From contig JAPMXV010000062.1 in the NCBI GenBank assembly GCA_026936335.1, forward strand, positions 1-64,000: 64,000 nucleotides of DNA, written 5' to 3'. This document shows positions 32,869 to 44,543 of this stretch, in pieces. Both the position numbers and the translations under genes were made by a program. Below the pieces are notes generated by a model that saw nothing but the letters and a program-made list of their open reading frames with translations, made no database searches and was not told where the DNA came from. Numbering within the stretch: position 1 is the stretch's first letter; each line of letters begins with the position of its first letter. The DNA comes from Mantamonas sphyraenae. Lineage: Eukaryota; CRuMs; Mantamonadidae.

Positions 32869-33165
32869 TTGCAAAGACCAACGCGCAAAGAGAGACGTGT
32901 GAGAGTGCGGCAGTGGTGGGCGGTGGAGAAAGTGTCGATATGCTGTTGGCATTGTGGAGGAGCGACGGCATGTCGCGATGCCGAGCTTGTTTCGCCACGT
33001 ACAAGGACAATAGAGGCAAAGATGCGCACACGAAACGAGGAACGCTCAAGTTGGGAGAGCACCAGTGCCTTTGAAGCGCGCATGGAGCCGTGGACTTGCC
33101 TGCGAAAGGTGTAGGCAGGCGGGAAAAAGGCGTTGGCCCGACGGCCGGCAACGAAACCGGAAGCC
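32869..33165. other. 297-bp divergent intergenic region
   Basis: This region separates the four-TM gene (minus) from the SH3-IQ gene (plus). It contains no conserved frame, repeat or RNA gene that could be recognised. It presumably holds both promoters and leaders, and possibly an unrecognised first exon of the minus-strand gene. Confidence 0.5.
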
Positions 33166-36100
33166 ATGAGCGGCAAGGAGATGGTCGAGGCTATTGCCGA
33201 CTACGAGGCAACCGATGAGGGTTTCCTGAGCATCCATGTGGGTGACCGGATGGAAATCCTGGCCCAGGATCCGAGTGGTTGGTGGCAGGCGTCGTTCAAC
33301 GGGAAAGTCGGCTACGTGCCGTCGACGTTTGTTCAGCTTATCCAGGAAGACGGCGAGGCAGCGCTAAGCGAAGAGGAAGCAGCCAAGCGTATTCAATCGA
33401 TTGTGCGAGGAAGGCAGGCACGCATGGCTGTGGCAGAGAAGAAAGAACTCCTGTCGCGTGTGGCCCCAAACAAGAGCCTTCCCGAGCTTGAACAGAGCGC
33501 CACAAAGATCCAGGCTGTGTACCGTGGGCGCAAGACGCGTAAAGAGATGGGCAAGACCAAGTCCAGTGGGGCATCAAGCAGCGGCGGGGTGCAGAACCCG
33601 CGCAAGGGGGACGGGAAACGGTATGTGATCGCAACTTACGACTATGCGTCTCAAGGCGACGGCTTTTTGGAGCTGAAGAAGGACGAGGTGTTTGAGCTGG
33701 TGCGCGAAGACCCGTCAGGTTGGTGGGTGGGCAAGTCGTTGAAGAGTGGTACAGAGGGTTGGGTGCCCTCATCCATGGTGTCCGCGTACGAACCGCCTGA
33801 AGAAGAGGGCGCCAAGGAAGTGGCCGTTAGTTCGTCGAACGCCGCAAGCGATATGTACCGAGTACTCAGCGACTACGACAGTCAGGGAGAAGGCTTTCTG
33901 GGCATTAAGGAAGGTGACTTGATCAAGATTACATCCAAGGATGACTCTGGGTGGTGGCAGGGCGAGCTGAATGGAGCTGCAGGATGGGTCCCCTCGTCAC
34001 TGCTCGAACAGGCTCCGAATGCACCCAACTCGACCGGAGAAGACACGAGCGCACAGAAGAAGCAAGAAGAAGAGGCTGCCGCTGCCAAGAAGAAGGAGGA
34101 GGAGGCTGCAGCTGCCAAGAAGAAGGAGGAGGAGGCTGCCGCTGCCAAGAAGAAGGAGGAGGAAGCTGCCGCTGCCAAGAAGAAGGAGGAGGAGGCTGCA
34201 GCTGCCAAGAAGAAGGAGGAAGAAGCTGCAGCTGCCAAGAAGAAGGAAGAGGAGGCTGCAGCTGCCAAGAAGAAGGAGGAGGAGGCTGCCGCTGCCAAGA
34301 AGAAGGAGGAAGAGGCTGCAGGGAAGCAGGAGGATGAAGCGGCAGCTGCCAAGAAGAAGCAAGAAGAGGAGGCTGCAGCTGCCAAGAAGAAGGAAGAGGA
34401 AGCCGCTGCCAAGAAGAAGCAAGAGGAGGCTGCCGCTGCCAAGAAGAAGCAAGAGGAGGAAGCCGCTGCTGCCAAGAAGAAGGAAGAGGAAGCCGCTGCC
34501 AAGAAGAAGCAGGAAGAGGAAGCCGCAGCAGCCAAGAAGAAGAAGGAGGAGGAAGCCGCTGCTGCCAAGAAGAAGAAGAGGAAGCCGCTGCCAAGAAGAA
34601 GCAGGAAGAGGAAGCTGCTGCTGCCAAGAAGAAGCAGGAAGAAGAAGCCGCTGCTGCCAAGAAGAAGCAGGAGAGGAAGCCGCTGCTGCCAAGAAGAAGC
34701 AAGAGGAGGAACAGGCAAAGAACAAGTCGGCGTTGGAGATTGCCGAGTCCCGCTCAGGCACCACCACGTCCTCATCCTCCTCTGGCTCGTCGCTGGATGA
34801 GGCACTGCCCATTCTCAAGGCTGCCTACGCGCGCCTGAGTTTGGGTGACGCGGCTGCGCTGCGAGAGATTGCCGCGATGAACAAACCACCCGACGCTGTC
34901 AAACAGGCCTGTGGTGGTCTCATGGTCCTCCTGGGACAGGACTTTTCCTGGACGTCCACCAAGAAGCTTCTGTCGAAGCGCAAGGAGCTTGCGGCCATGA
35001 TTGACCAAGTGGACTTTGCCAAAGTGACACCCGTCACACTGCGCAAGCTCAAGAGCCACCTTCACGGTCTGGACGAGGCCCACGCCCAGTCTGTGAGCAC
35101 CGCCGCTGTTACGATGTTGCGTTTGTGTCAGGCCATCCAGGACGGCGCCACACTGGCCCAATCGCTGAAGGACGATGGCGTCAAGGTGCCTCCGCGCAGC
35201 AAAATTGCCCCCGATGCGACCTGCTTGCCTGCTGGCGCCTCGTCGTCGTCGGGGACACCCAAACGCAAGGGAAAGAAGAAGAGCGGCAAGCGCAAGGCCA
35301 GCAGTGGTTCTGGTAAAAGCAACGAGGACGAGGACGAGCACGAGCACGTGGAGCTGGAGATGACCACCGAGGGCCTGGTGGCCGGCCTGTCGTTGCCGGT
35401 CAAGGTCAAGGTCATGGATTCTGCTTTGCGTGTGTTGCAGAAGAAGCCGGCAAAGTATCCGGTGACGGTGGATCACATCAAGGCCATCTTGGGCGTGCTT
35501 GGACGACGCACCACAGACGGCGAGGTGGACAAGTTTGTGCGCGACGGCAACACCGTGCGTGAGCTGAACAAGGTCGACCCAGACTGGTATCTCAAGACAA
35601 AGAGCAAGCACCACATGCTGGTCAAACTGCTCCAGCCTCACAAGGACATCGGTTACGAAGAGCTGGGCAAGCGCGAACTGCACGATCTGCTTCCACTCGT
35701 GGCGTACGCACGCAAGCACGTGCTGGAACACCCTGTGGACAAGTCTGCAGCGGGAACCACCACAACCGTGCGCAAACTGAAGAAGAAGAAGCCCAAGCAG
35801 GAGGGCGAACTCCCGCCGCTGACAGTAGACACGTCGCGTCCGGCTTCACGCGGGGGTTCCTGGGGTAAGGCAGGCACAGGACGCACCGGGTCCGCATCTT
35901 TCTCGCCTCGCAACCGCTCCATGGCCAACAGCGGAAGCAGCAGCAGCACCGGAAGTGGCAGCGGAGGAGCGGCGTCGGCTGGCTCAGCGCCGTCGCCTCG
36001 ACGACCAAAGACCACAGCCAGTGGCAAGCGCACAAGCAAAAGCCCACGCAAACCAAACTCGGGTGCAAGCAAGGGCGCAGCCGGATCGGAAAGTCCGCGT

Positions 36101-37389
36101 GCACGTCCCACGACCTCGGACGGTGCAGGAAGGCCACGCACGCGCAAGGGACGGAAGAAGAAAAAGGCCAGCTTGCCGCCGCCAGAGGAAAAGTACACGG
36201 GGTACACCAACGAGGAGTTGTACGACACATATGTGGAGATGGACAGCGCGTTGGTCAACTCGATTACGGCCAACCATGTGCTGGAGCTCAAGCAGTACAA
36301 GCAGCCTCCCGAACTGATGCAACAGCTGATGAAAGCCACGATGGTGCTGTTGGGCAAATCCACCGAGTGGGAGGACATCCAACGCGAGCTCAAGCGTGAC
36401 TTTCTCAAGCAGCTTCAGCAGTTTGACCTCAACAGCGTCACGCTGCGCCAACTGTACAAAGTGCAACCCGTGGTGGACAACCCCGACACGACGGCGTCCT
36501 CTGTGCGCAACATGAGTGCCGCAGGCGCCGCCCTGCTGAGATGGCTCAAGGCCATCTACTGCAGCGCCCTCATCACCCGCGAGGCCAAGACACGCGACGA
36601 CTTTGAGGAGTATGCCGAAAAGCGGCAGGACAGCGAGAGTGCCGAGCGCGAGGAGCTCGAGCAGGCGGAGGCTGAGGCTGACGAACATGTAGAGACTCAG
36701 AGTGTGGACGAGCTGGAGGAGCAGGCACAGTCGTGGAAGGACGATGCACACGCCGTGGTGGAAGCCATTAAGGAAAGCGAACTGCGCGAGATGTTTGCAG
36801 GTGCACAGGCACCCATTCTGGTCGTGTTTGTGGTGGAGGCTACCATGATCCTGCTGCGCGCCAAGGGCGGCAAGTGGAGCGACGCCGTGGCCCTGCAACA
36901 GAACGAGGCCTACCTGGACATGATCCGAGAGTTTGACATGGACAGCGTGACCAACGGCATGCTGCACAAGCTGGAGCGCTATACAAGGATCCGAGTTTCA
37001 CCGTAGCCTCGCTGCAGGCCGTGTCGCCTCCTGCCGCCTCTCTGTGTCAATGGGTGCTGTGTGCTGTGGAGCACAGGCGTGTGCGTGCCGCCCAGGAGCG
37101 CAAGCGCAAGCGCAGCAAGGCAGGGTCGCCCAAGCGAGCCAAAACAGCCAAACCCAAGCCCAAGACCGCAGCGGAAATCAAGTTTGAGCACATGGTGAGC
37201 ATCTACAGCAATCCATTTCCCAACGCATCGCCGCGCAAGTCGCCACGCAAGCATCACCTTGACGGGGGGCACAACGACCACGAAGGCATGTATGCCGAAC
37301 AGCATGAGGACGCAGATGTGATTGTGATTCACCACGACGACGATGGCGAAGAGGAGGATGGTCTGTCGGACACGTCCGACGAGAATTGA
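33166..37389 (+). CDS. SH3-IQ protein with multiple dynein-stalk-head-like modules (frame breaks)
   Basis: The start is MSGKEMVEAIADYEA. Domain order: SH3 (about 8-60), two IQ motifs (AAKRIQSIVRGRQAR, SATKIQAVYRGRKTR), SH3 (about 158-210), SH3 (about 232-285), an Ala/Lys/Glu 10-residue repeat (34,063-34,720), then modules resembling the microtubule-binding stalk head of dynein heavy chain. Three modules are clear: 'MNKPPDAVKQACGGLMVLLGQ', 'YKQPPELMQQLMKATMVLLGK..W' and 'QAPILVVFVVEATMILL', each with a following 'F/I..L..FD...V....L.K' and 'S.AA..L..W' segment. A fourth, between the first two, is weak. No AAA+ motor is present. The frame shifts by one base near 34,577, 34,674 and 36,990; three single-base deletions would restore one frame of about 1408 aa, ending in a basic/acidic tail. 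Binding of microtubules and calmodulin is inferred. Confidence 0.75.
34063..34720 (+). repeat. 30-bp tandem repeat encoding an A4-K3-E3 helix
   Basis: About 20 imperfect copies of a ~30-bp unit (GAG GCT GCC GCT GCC AAG AAG AAG GAG GAG) code for repeated EEEAAAAKKK. The pattern of alternating acidic and basic triplets would favour a long, stable single alpha-helix or coiled coil separating the SH3 half from the dynein-like half of the protein. Two of the apparent one-base frame changes (near 34,577 and 34,674) lie in this tract. Confidence 0.9.
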
Positions 37390-37399
37390 GAATTTCATT

Positions 37400-38683
37400 T
37401 CACTCACTCATTGTCACCCCATGTCCAACTACCCCGCCAGGCAACTTCACCTTGCCCAAAGCCAACGTTTCGCTGTCTTGCACCAGCTCAAACCCACCGG
37501 AAAACATCTCTTGCGACTTGTCGTCCACAAGGAGGTTTCCGTCGAGATCACCCGACACCGCAAAGGGCAGCATGTGGGCAGCAATGGTGTTGCCCAACAC
37601 AGACACAACCATGATCCCGATCCACACAGACAAGCCATTCGCGTCAGCTGCCTGTGCAGCGAGCACGGCGTGGCGCAAGCCGCCAGCCTTTTCCAGTTTG
37701 ATGTTGACCCCGTCGACAAGCGGCAACAGCGTTTCAATGTCTGATACTGTGCGCATACTTTCGTCTGCAAATACGCAAGGCCCACACGCGTTGCATGCCT
37801 TCTTGGCTTCCTGCCAGCCACTGAACCATGAGTCGCGTTCGTTGTCCGGCACCGTTTCCAGCATGCCGAATGGCTGTTCGATCATCCACACGGCGTTGCT
37901 CAGTGATGGGTCGTCCTCCAGGAGCTCCACAAAACGCATACACAGCTCTGGAGTCCAGGAGGCGTTTGCATCGACACACAGGGTGAGCGTACTCTTCAGC
38001 TCGAGGAGCTTCTGCAGCACAGACACGCAATGTTCGACATCTGCATCTGCCTTTACCTTGATAAAGTCTGTGTGATGGATTCCATACTGTGCAGACTCCA
38101 TCATCTTGTCCGCAGAGTCAAGGCTGACCGTGTAGTAGGAGAAACGAGGCGCAGCGGACACGTTCAGCGCCTCCTGCAGGGAGATGCCTGCGAAGCGACA
38201 CCAAGCATCAATGACGGCATTTTCAATGCCGCATTTAGCTGCTCGGTCACACGAATCGCCATTGCACAGCGTATCCAGGCACCACAGGAGGCATAGAAAC
38301 ACCGGTTGCGGATCGGCAGCCAGCGGCTCAAAGACACTGTTCTTGATGCCTGCAAAGGGCTCGTAGTGTTTCCACGAGTCTGTGGACGATGCGTGCTCCT
38401 GTACAAGGGCACACCACCGTTCAAAAAAGGCCAAGACACTCGATTGGTCCGAGAGGTAGATGTGGGCCTTTTTCGGCGGAAGACCCACTTCGGCAATGCC
38501 TGTGTGTTCTGCCACCTGCACCTGCACCAACACATTGTATCTTTGCGACGTGGACGCGTGTGACGTGCCAAACGCCTGTTTGGTGCGCAGAGTGAGCGGT
38601 TTGACGCTGAGTTTCACGTCCGTGTCGTTCACAAGGCACACACACTCTGATTCACTCGCAGAGGCCTCTTTGGAGGAAGACAT
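37400..38683 (-). CDS. enolase-superfamily enzyme, muconate-lactonizing/dipeptide-epimerase type
   Basis: A single exon of 427 aa from MSSSKEASASE. The barrel carries the subgroup's catalytic set: the KxK motif in 'FIKVKADA', metal ligands Asp in 'LCVDANAS', Glu in 'WMIEQPFG' and Asp in 'CVFADES', and the opposing Lys in 'VNIKLEKAGG'. This fits the MLE branch, whose members include L-Ala-D/L-Glu epimerases. The capping domain is the N-terminal ~130 residues. The true substrate cannot be read from sequence. The family is common in bacteria and patchy in eukaryotes, so past transfer is possible. It diverges from CHY copy 1 with 112 bp between. Confidence 0.85.
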   Translation of the reverse strand: MSSSKEASASESECVCLVNDTDVKLSVKPLTLRTKQAFGTSHASTSQRYNVLVQVQVAEHTGIAEVGLPPKKAHIYLSDQSSVLAFFERWCALVQEHASSTDSWKHYEPFAGIKNSVFEPLAADPQPVFLCLLWCLDTLCNGDSCDRAAKCGIENAVIDAWCRFAGISLQEALNVSAAPRFSYYTVSLDSADKMMESAQYGIHHTDFIKVKADADVEHCVSVLQKLLELKSTLTLCVDANASWTPELCMRFVELLEDDPSLSNAVWMIEQPFGMLETVPDNERDSWFSGWQEAKKACNACGPCVFADESMRTVSDIETLLPLVDGVNIKLEKAGGLRHAVLAAQAADANGLSVWIGIMVVSVLGNTIAAHMLPFAVSGDLDGNLLVDDKSQEMFSGGFELVQDSETLALGKVKLPGGVVGHGVTMSE

Positions 38684-38693
38684 GCTCGAGGGA

Positions 38694-39588
38694 GGCAAAG
38701 GGGAGCACCTGCAGAAATGCTCTGTGTCGTGTTGGACGAGCGTGCGAGGGTGGCACCAACCAAACACCCCCACATCCACACACAAGCAAGAAACCATGTG
38801 CAAGCATATCCTCAACGCCCAAGTTGCCATCCGTGCGCCCTGCTGCAAGGGATGGTTCGACTGTGCCGAGTGCCACGCGGAAAAGGTGGACGAGGACCAC
38901 GAGCTGGAACGCGCGACGGAGATGACGCTGGCGTGCAAAAAGTGCAAAAAGGTGTTTCGTCTGGACATGGAGTAAGTGACAGGGGCGTGATTGGGGACAC
39001 AGGGGGTGGAGCAGGGGCGTGGGGACGGGATGGAGAGCGGGTGCGGATTTCGTTTTTGGCGCCAACGGATCGTGGGAAACGGCTGAGCCGGAAAGCGGAG
39101 AAGAAGGGAGGGAGAGGGTGAAGGGGAGCTGGGGAGGGTAGCGGACATTGGTGGAAGAAGGGAGGGAGGGCACATGGTGTTGGGATGTTGTATGGAGAGA
39201 GGTGGCGGGTAGAGTTTGTTGCAGGTTGATCTGGAGCAAGGAGAAGGGAGGGAGAGAGAGAGAGAGAGAGGGGATGGGAGGGGGTGGAGGTGGAGAGATA
39301 TTGAATGGGAATGGGGAAAGTGAGGATGAACGAGAGCCAGAGGGCAGCGTTGAGCTGACAAGGACGACGGAAAACACGCGCGGGGACACGCACACACGCA
39401 CAGACAGGCAGAGGAGTCGGACATGTACTGCCCGCGATGCGACAACTGCTTCTATGTGGAGGCAGTGACGCCGGAGGACAAGGGGCAGCTTGTGCTGCAG
39501 GTGGAGGCGATCGACGGCAAGGAAAGCGAGCTGATCCGCGACGAGCGCGTCAAGCAGAAGGAGCACTCCACAATGAGCTTCACCTACT
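38694..39588 (+). repeat. left arm of inverted duplication (CHY zinc-finger copy 1)
   Basis: This 895-bp segment is nearly identical to the reverse complement of 43753-44645. The identity starts in the 5' leader of the CHY gene (ggcaaaggggagcacc) and stops at the first base of the stop codon (TAA here, TGA in the other copy). Coding exons match almost perfectly; the intron shows a few substitutions and small indels (432 versus 430 bp). Confidence 0.93.
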
Positions 39589-39590
39589 AA
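38796..39590 (+). CDS. CHY-type zinc-finger protein, copy 1 (Hot13-like)
   Basis: Two exons: 38796-38971 and 39404-39590, with donor gtaagt, branch word gctgaca and acceptor cgcacag; phase 2. The product is 120 aa. It has the CHY pattern: CKH near the N-terminus, APCCKGWFDCAECH, a later H, ACKKC, then after the splice MYCPRCDNC. The size and single finger resemble yeast Hot13, which acts in the mitochondrial intermembrane space; larger relatives such as RCHY1 also carry RING domains, absent here. The predicted protein is identical to that of copy 2 on the opposite strand. Confidence 0.88.
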
Positions 39591-39644
39591 GCACTGCACT
39601 AAGCAAAGGTTTTGCTGTAATATATGCTTTTTTCAACCCTCAAC

Positions 39645-41610
39645 CTAACCCGTGCCAAACAACCCCACAAACTCGCTGTCGGGTTTGGTGAGCAACTCTT
39701 GCGGGCTTCCCTGCTCAACCAGCCGTCCCTGGCTCATGACGAGGACGTTTTCGGCGCGCATGACAATGCCCAGCTGGTGGGCAACAAGAAGTACGGTGCA
39801 CTGTTGAGCCATGTCCTTGACCACGTTGAGTAGATGCGTGGTTGTGCGCGCATCCACATGCGAGGTAAACTCGTCCAGCAGCAACACCTTGGGGTCGCGC
39901 AGCAGCACACGTGCCAGAGCCAGTCGTTGACGCTCGCCTGCAGACAGAAGCATTCCGTTCTGACCCACGACAGTGTCCAGGCCATCGGGCAGCTTGTCCA
40001 ACACCTCGTCGGCACCGGATTGCCTGCATGCAGCGAGCATGTCTTTGTCACTGGCGTCGCTGCGTGCACACTGCAGGTTCTTGCGAATGGTGTCGTGCAG
40101 CAGAAACGTTTCCTGCGACATGAGGCACACGTGCTGCTGCAGCGAGCGCCGCTTGATCAACTGCACCGGATGGCCATCGATGCGAATCTCTCCCGAGTCG
40201 ATTTCATACAGACGTGTCAGAAGGTACGCCAGCGTACTCTTGCCCGCGCCGTTGTGACCCACGATGGCCGTGATGCCACCGGGCTGTGCTGTGAAGCTGA
40301 CATCGTCCAGCGCCTTGCGTTCAGAGGTGTAGCTGAAGCTCACGCTGTCAAACTCGATCATGCCCCTGCATTCGGTGAGAGCAAGCAGTTGTGCGTCCTC
40401 GGCCTCCTCCTCTTCGTCCTTGCGGTCCTGCTCGTGGTCCAGATAGTGCAGAATGCGCGTGAAAGCCACCATGGCACCCTTGAACGCCACATGGATGTCT
40501 GTGAGCTGTAGGATGGGACGGTACAGGCGGCCCACGTAGTTTGGAAAACTGGATGATCAGGCCTGACGTGATGCCCTCGCGCACGACCACTGTAGCAAAC
40601 AGGTAAAACAGGATGCCCGATCCCATGGCTGCCAGGTAGAAGCGTCCCTGTGTGTACACACTCGTAGAAGATGCCGTTTGACGCCGTTGTCGCGCATCTT
40701 GTCCAGTGTATCGTTAAACTCGTCGATGCTCTGTTCCTCCAAACCAAACGTCTTTTTCATGATGAGTGCGGGCAGCGAGGTACTGGATGCCACATTGTCG
40801 TGGAGGCTTCCCACCAGATCGAGCGATTCAGAGCGCAGGGACGCCATCTGGCCGCTGAGGTGTCGGGCAGGCACGCGCAGCAGCGGTAGAGAGATCAGCA
40901 CGCATGTGCTCAGCTTCCAGTTGACATTGAACATGGTGTGCAGTGTGTAGAAGAACATAAACAGCTGGTAAGACACGCTGGGCAGCAGCGACTGCAGCGA
41001 TCCTCGCACGTACGAGAGTTGCGTGGTAAACAGCTGTGTGACATCGCCCCCCTTGTTGGTCGTAAAGTAGGACACAGGCATGCGCTGAAGCTTGGCAAAC
41101 AGCTGTTGTCTCAAGTTGTATGACACTCCCTCGCCCAGCTGGGCGCTCAAGTACTCTGTGTGTCGAGCCACGTCAGCGCCCCTGCCATGACCAAACCACA
41201 CACAGAGAGGCCATGCAGTTGCCAAGCTGCACAACGGCGTATCGCTTCCTCCTCCCTCTCCCTCTCTCTCTCTCTCTTGTTTGCATACCTTGAATCAGTG
41301 AGCCGCCCATAGAACCGGCCATTGTGCCGAGTAGCGACAACGTGAGCCAGTTCAGGGCCTGCATGTCCTTCTGCGGCAGGGCCTTGTCCACGAGTTCTTT
41401 GTACAGGCGTGGCTGCTGGCCGTCGCAGTAGACACGGACAATGAGCAGGAGCAGGATGGCCACAAGTTCCAACCAGAATGCGCCGAGGACGCTGCCCACA
41501 CGACGCATCAGCTCCCAGGTGATGGGCGCATCGTCGCTATTCTCATCTTTAGGAGCGTCCTGTGCAGTCACAGCCGGTGTCTGAGTGGCTGGTGGCTGCT
41601 CAGAAGACAT
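39645..41610 (-). CDS. ABCB-type half ABC transporter
   Basis: Two exons: 41610-41289 and 41155-39645, with donor gtatgc, branch word gctgacg and acceptor acacag. The product is about 611 aa with one membrane domain followed by one ATPase domain. The ATPase has Walker A GHNGAGKST, Q-loop 'LMSQETF', signature LSAGERQRLALAR (LSAGE rather than LSGGQ), Walker B VLLLDEF and H-loop 'LLVAHQ'. Helices include 'ELVAILLLLIVRVY' and 'LAAMGSGILFYLFATVVV'. Between about 40,545 and 40,655 the coding frame moves by one base and back, consistent with two small indels flanking a conserved helix. It would act as a dimer; the substrate is unknown. Confidence 0.83.
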
Positions 41611-41654
41611 CGGAGTGCACCCGCGGGCGCCGTCGACACCAGACCAGCTCAGAC
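41611..41654. promoter_or_regulatory. 44-bp divergent promoter region
   Basis: The ABC transporter (minus) and glycosyltransferase-like gene (plus) start codons lie only 44 bases apart. Any shared promoter must be extremely compact or extend into the coding sequences. No recognisable core element was seen. Confidence 0.35.
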
Positions 41655-43742
41655 ATGCGGTGGCAGACCTGGGCTGCAGTCATTGTGCTTGTGTTTGGCC
41701 TGAGTGCGGTTGTGCTGAGGCCGCATCAGCCCGACATCGACGAAGACGGGGGCTTTGTTCGCTATCAGCACGAGTGTGGCCTCAAGTCCCCTCGCGACGG
41801 GCCTGTGGTCGTCCTGGCGGGCTTCCGCGAATGGTTTGAGGAGCTGAGACACACTGTGGGTAGCATCCATGCACATGCACCAGATGTGCCCATTCTCGTG
41901 GTCGATGTCGGCTTGTGGCAGCCGCAGAGGCGCGAGGTGACACGCTGGCACAACGTGGTCCTGGATAACTTTCAGTATGAGGTGAGCTACGAGTGCAGAA
42001 CACACCGCACCTGCGCTTTGTTCGCATGCGTAATGCATTGCTCACACAGCCCGTTTCCACCGTGTCACCCCACACACACACAGCTCTACCCACGCCACGT
42101 GCGCTCGGTGAACATTTTCGCCTGGCGGCCGCTCCTGATCCACCAAGCACTGGAGAAACACGAACGCATGGTGTACATTACCAGCGGGGAAGATTGGCGT
42201 GCGTACAAGCATGTCTACGAGCAGATTGCCAGCGACAAGCGAGAGCTGGTTGTCGCGGGAGGCTCCACACACCTTCGCCCCACCGCCTGTACAGGACTCG
42301 CACTGACCTCGTGCACCCATCCATGTAAGTCGTCCCCCTGGTGACTTTGGCCCGTTCACTGTACCCCAATGCTGACATGGACATTGCCACGCTGGCACGC
42401 TGGCTGGCACGCAGATGCGTTCACCAAGGCGGACCTCCTCTTGAGCAAGCTGCAGGATGCACATGTATGTGCAATAGGTGCAATGGGGATCCGACGTGGA
42501 TCAGGCGCCGTGCGAGATGTGTTGCAGCCGTTGACGGATTGCATGTTGGAACACACCTGTGTGGATCCTCGCATCCTTTCTGACCACACGACCATGCAGC
42601 ACTGCCACGACTTGTCCGTCGTGTCTGCCCTCCTCCACACAAACAATATTCCCTGCCAGGCGCCCCTGGTGTCAGAGAGCATCGGTGGTGCAAAGGAAGG
42701 CGAGCGGAAGGCCACGGAATCCCTTGCGTCGCGCATCCTCTACCGCTGCACAGATGATGATTCAGCCCCATCCACACCCACACCCACCCCAATGGTGACT
42801 ACAAACGCCAATCCTGTGCCTTCCGATGCAGAGGTGCCGCATAGTCCTCCGAAGAGGAGGAAACGACCCGCGTCCAGGCTGACGATTGTCACCGCGGCGA
42901 ACGAACGGTTCTTTGAACCGCTGAAGAACTTTGTGGGCTCGGTGCACTTTTGGGAGCCCGAGGTACAGGTTGTCATTTGGGATCTGGGGTGCAACGAGGC
43001 GCAGGTGAGGGAGATGCTGGGCTGGGCACGGGTAACGGTGATGGCCTTTCCATTTGACAGTCTACCAGAGCACCTGCGCAACCTGAAGAATTATGCGTGG
43101 AAACCCGTGGCCATGCGCTACTCGGTGGAACGCTGGGGCAACATCCTGTACCAGGATTCGGGCCAGGAGCTGCGCCGTCCAGTGGATGAACTGCGACAGC
43201 TACTGGACAGCGAGGGCCACTTCTTTGTGGCGCAGGAGGGCAAAGAAACCAACATGAAGTGCTGTGGAAAGATGAAGGACCTGACAGCTCCTGGAATGTT
43301 TGCAGAGCTGGGTGCAGACGCAAAGGAGTTTGAAGGAGCGTTGATGTGTGCAGGCGGCATCCAGGGGTATGCCAAGGACAGCCAGGCGTTCTGGGACGTC
43401 CTTGTGCCCACCACACGGTGTGCTCTGACCGAAGCATGCATTTCACCGGCCGATGCGTCACTGGACAACCACAGGTACGACCAGAGTGCGTTTTCGTTCT
43501 TCATTTCTAGAGCGGGCATCCGCTGCCGCAAGCATCCGCGGTACTGGGCCAATCGCGGCAACCACCCAGAGGGGATCACCCGAGACCCAACCATGCGGAA
43601 CGACGTGCTGCTGTACACGCGGCGTTTGGAGCCCGGAGGCCAGTACGCGCAATTCCTCGACACACAGCCCCGGCTGGGCGAGGTCCAGCACGCCACAGAC
43701 ATCTCCATGTCGGCGTGGTCGACCCAAAAAGGCCGCCAATGA
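41655..43742 (+). CDS. type II membrane protein with two glycosyltransferase-like domains
   Basis: Three exons: 41655-41981, 42084-42324 and 42415-43742, with donors gtgagc and gtaagt, a ctgac branch word in the second intron, and cag acceptors. The product is about 631 aa. A short N-terminus is followed by one signal-anchor helix (TWAAVIVLVFGLSAVVL). Two similar halves then follow: 'VVVLAGFREWFEELRHTVGSI' and 'LTIVTAANERFFEPLKNFVGSV', each leading to a 'P.V.ILVVDVG/VVIWDLG' strand and a later 'AWRPLLIHQALE/AWKPVAMRYSVE' helix. This pattern fits nucleotide-sugar transferase folds (DUF1647-like). The second half keeps 'ILYQDSGQEL'; the first is less complete. A Golgi location is inferred. Confidence 0.75.
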
Positions 43743-43750
43743 AAACCAAA

Positions 43751-44543
43751 TCAGTAGGTGAAGCTCATTGTGGAGTGCTCCTTCTGCTTGACGCGCTCGT
43801 CGCGGATCAGCTCGCTTTCCTTGCCGTCGATCGCCTCCACCTGCAGCACAAGCTGCCCCTTGTCCTCCGGCGTCACTGCCTCCACATAGAAGCAGTTGTC
43901 GCATCGCGGGCAGTACATGTCTGACTCCTCTGCCTGTCTGTGCGTGTGTGTGTGAACCCGTGCGTGTTTTCCGTCGTCCTTGTCAGCTCAACGCTGCCCC
44001 TGGCTCTCGTTCATCCTCACTTTCCCCATTCCCATTCAATATCTCTCCACCTCCACCCCCTCCCACCCCCTCTCTCCTCTCTCCCTCCCTTCTCCTTGCT
44101 CCAGATCAACCTGCAACAAACTCTACCCGCCACCTCTCTCTCCATACAACATCCCAACACCATGTGCCCTCCCTCCCTTCTTCCACCAATGCCTGCTACC
44201 CACCCCCAGCTCCCCTTCACCCTCTCCCTCCCTTCTTCTCCGCTTTCCGGCTCAGCCGTTTCCCACGATCCGTTGGCGCCAAAAAACGAAATCCGCACCC
44301 GCTCCCCATCCCGTCCCCACGCCCCTGCTCCACCCCCTGTGTCCTCAAACACGCCCCTGTCACTTACTCCATGTCCAGACGAAACACCTTTTTGCACTTT
44401 TTGCACGCCAGCGTCATCTCCGTCGCGCGTTCCAGCTCGTGGTCCTCGTCCACCTTTTCCGCGTGGCACTCGGCACAGTCGAACCATCCCTTGCAGCAGG
44501 GCGCACGGATGGCAACTTGGGCGTTGAGGATATGCTTGCACAT
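43751..44543 (-). CDS. CHY-type zinc-finger protein, copy 2 (Hot13-like)
   Basis: Two exons on the minus strand: 44543-44368 and 43937-43751, spliced at the same positions as copy 1. The predicted 120-aa protein is identical to copy 1, with only silent differences in the exons (for example TCA for TCG before GAC ATG) and TGA instead of TAA as stop. Its stop lies 8 bp from the stop of the convergent glycosyltransferase-like gene. It shares its 5' side with the unknown gene at 44679. Confidence 0.88.

Noticed and set aside
33882-34805. - strand Leu/Ala/Ser-rich frame across the A/K/E repeat
   Set aside because: It is the complement of a simple tandem repeat and would look like many hydrophobic helices by composition only.
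40557-40700. A 14-bp intron (gtgtgtacacacag) in the ABC gene
   Set aside because: It would repair the frame but is far shorter than any other intron here and lacks a branch word; a small indel is simpler.
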